Source: Flavobacteriales bacterium (lineage in GTDB: Bacteria; Bacteroidota; Bacteroidia; Flavobacteriales; Flavobacteriaceae). Taken from it: a DNA stretch of 6,855 nt. Both the position numbers and the translations under genes were made by a program. A model generated the notes under the pieces. It searched no databases. It worked only from the letters and a program-made list of their open reading frames with translations, and was not told the origin of the DNA. Positions 6,144 through 6,855 of this stretch are shown here, piece by piece; the first letter of the stretch is position 1, and each line of letters begins with the position of its first letter. The stretch lies in contig JALVDN010000393.1 in NCBI GenBank assembly GCA_027008965.1, positions 1-6,855 of the forward strand, given 5' to 3'.

Positions 6144-6714
6144 TTACAACAGGGTATTATTCCTATCCCGTTCCCACATTTGCGGATTTTGCATAATATA
6201 TATGCGAATGCGGTTCAATTCCTGTTCATTGCGGATCACGCGGTCATAATAATTCGATTGCCAGTCGAAATCCGGATAAATACGGCGGGAATTGCGGGTA
6301 ACGGCGGATTTGTATGACCTAACAACGGTTGACAATGAACCGCGTTTGGGCGAAATTTGTACCATTTTTTGGTTTTTCCCGTTTGTTTTGTTTCGTTCGT
6401 TTACGTTATCGGCGACGTTATCGGTGTCAATATTTTTATAACCATCAATCCACAAAATACCGTGTACGTGATTAGGCATAATCACAAATTCATCCAAACG
6501 GACAAACAGAAAATGCTGCGGAATTTCACTACAAAATTTTTACGCCATTTTTCCCAATACGTTCAATAGCATTTCACCATCGGTAATTTCACCAAAAAAA
6601 TGTTTACGGTTTTTGGTTACAATGGTGATGAAATACGCCCCCTTCCAACCTGTAATCATAACCGGGTAAACGGTGGGATCTAATACGATATTTGTTGCGG
6701 AATTTTTTGGACAT
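6144..6714 (-). pseudogene. REP-associated tyrosine transposase (RAYT, Y1_Tnp/IS200-like), frameshifted and with an internal stop
   Basis: Two frames together rebuild a RAYT of about 189 codons. From ATG at 6714 the first frame reads NKYRIRSHRLPGYDYRLEG, a typical RAYT N-terminus. The continuation GAYFITIVTKNRKHFFGEI is in another frame. Removing one G from the five-G run (CCCCC on the plus strand, 6638-6642) joins them. An in-frame TAA then occurs at 6542-6540 (after LGKMA, before KFCSEIPQHF). The rest is intact: VIMPNHVHGIL gives the HUH motif (His82 and His84 of the rebuilt protein). WQSNYYDRVIRNEQELNRIR leads to YIMQNP, whose Tyr172 is the likely catalytic tyrosine. Such enzymes nick and join single-stranded DNA at REP palindromes. 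With two lesions it is probably inactive. An isolated reading from a TTG at 6497 would give only the C-terminal 117 residues. Confidence 0.88.
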
Positions 6715-6746
6715 TTCATTGGGTTTGTAGAATAGACAATAATGCT

Positions 6747-6766
6747 AATAATGATTTATCATTATT
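6747..6766. repeat. AT-rich hairpin upstream of the RAYT pseudogene
   Basis: AATAATGAT (6747-6755) pairs perfectly with ATCATTATT (6758-6766), and a T run follows to 6770 on the plus strand. It lies about 33 bp before the RAYT start, between two direct copies of TTGTAGAA (6725-6732 and 6784-6791). It could be a subterminal hairpin of the RAYT locus, a weak terminator reading plus, or chance in AT-rich DNA. Confidence 0.4.
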
Positions 6767-6855
6767 TTTTACATTGCCTTGCGTTGTAGAAACACTAAGC
6801 ACGACTTCTCTATAATCAAAAAAATTTACAATGAATGTTTAAACTGTTCCAAGAA

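Noticed and set aside
5988..6317. 109-codon plus-strand frame over the right repeat and the RAYT 3' end
   Set aside because: The first third is repeat DNA and the rest is antisense to the RAYT frame.
6835..6855. Possible start of a plus-strand gene (ATG then FKLFQE) running off the right edge
   Set aside because: Only seven codons are visible, with no clear ribosome site or -7 box, so it cannot be supported.

Overview
The window looks like a chromosomal segment of a Bacteroidota (Flavobacteriia-like) bacterium. The base composition is fairly low in G+C. Two gene starts are preceded by exact matches to the Bacteroidota -7 box TAnnTTTG. The proteins (a MOP-superfamily flippase, a Ddl with the FLEIN...PGLTEASILPQQ block, and a RAYT of the NKYRI...PGYDY...GAYFITI type) read like Bacteroidota family members. 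No species can be named from the sequence alone.

Layout. On the minus strand, 2084 to 1 holds a two-gene unit: an MscS-family mechanosensitive channel with a signal peptide, followed by a class I SAM-dependent methyltransferase. The methyltransferase TTG start overlaps the channel stop codon, and the gene runs off the left edge. On the plus strand, 2688 to 5904 holds a compact three-gene operon: a polysaccharide/lipid-linked-sugar flippase, D-alanine--D-alanine ligase (ddl), and an inositol-monophosphatase-family phosphatase. Its genes overlap by 19 and 4 bases. The flippase and Ddl both point to envelope building; the link to the phosphatase is positional only. On the minus strand, 6714 to 6144 holds a broken REP-associated tyrosine transposase (RAYT) with a one-base frameshift and an in-frame stop.

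The 603-bp gap between mscS and the flippase, and the gap after the phosphatase, are full of repeats. A repeat of about 150 bp occurs twice in inverted orientation, at 2318-2631 and 5930-6084, and so brackets the operon. The left copy is split by a small insertion of about 159 bp (2372-2530) with a perfect 17-bp terminal inverted repeat and 7-bp near-identical flanks. The right copy lacks this insertion and serves as an empty-site comparison. A separate GC-rich cluster of nested palindromes lies at 2171-2286. The right repeat copy lies 59 bp beyond the RAYT stop codon, which suggests that the repeat is a REP/BIME-like element mobilised by RAYTs of this genome.

The most notable part of the window is this layered repeat ecology: a RAYT-linked dispersed repeat, itself invaded by a MITE-like element, beside a decaying RAYT. 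The coding genes are ordinary housekeeping or envelope genes.
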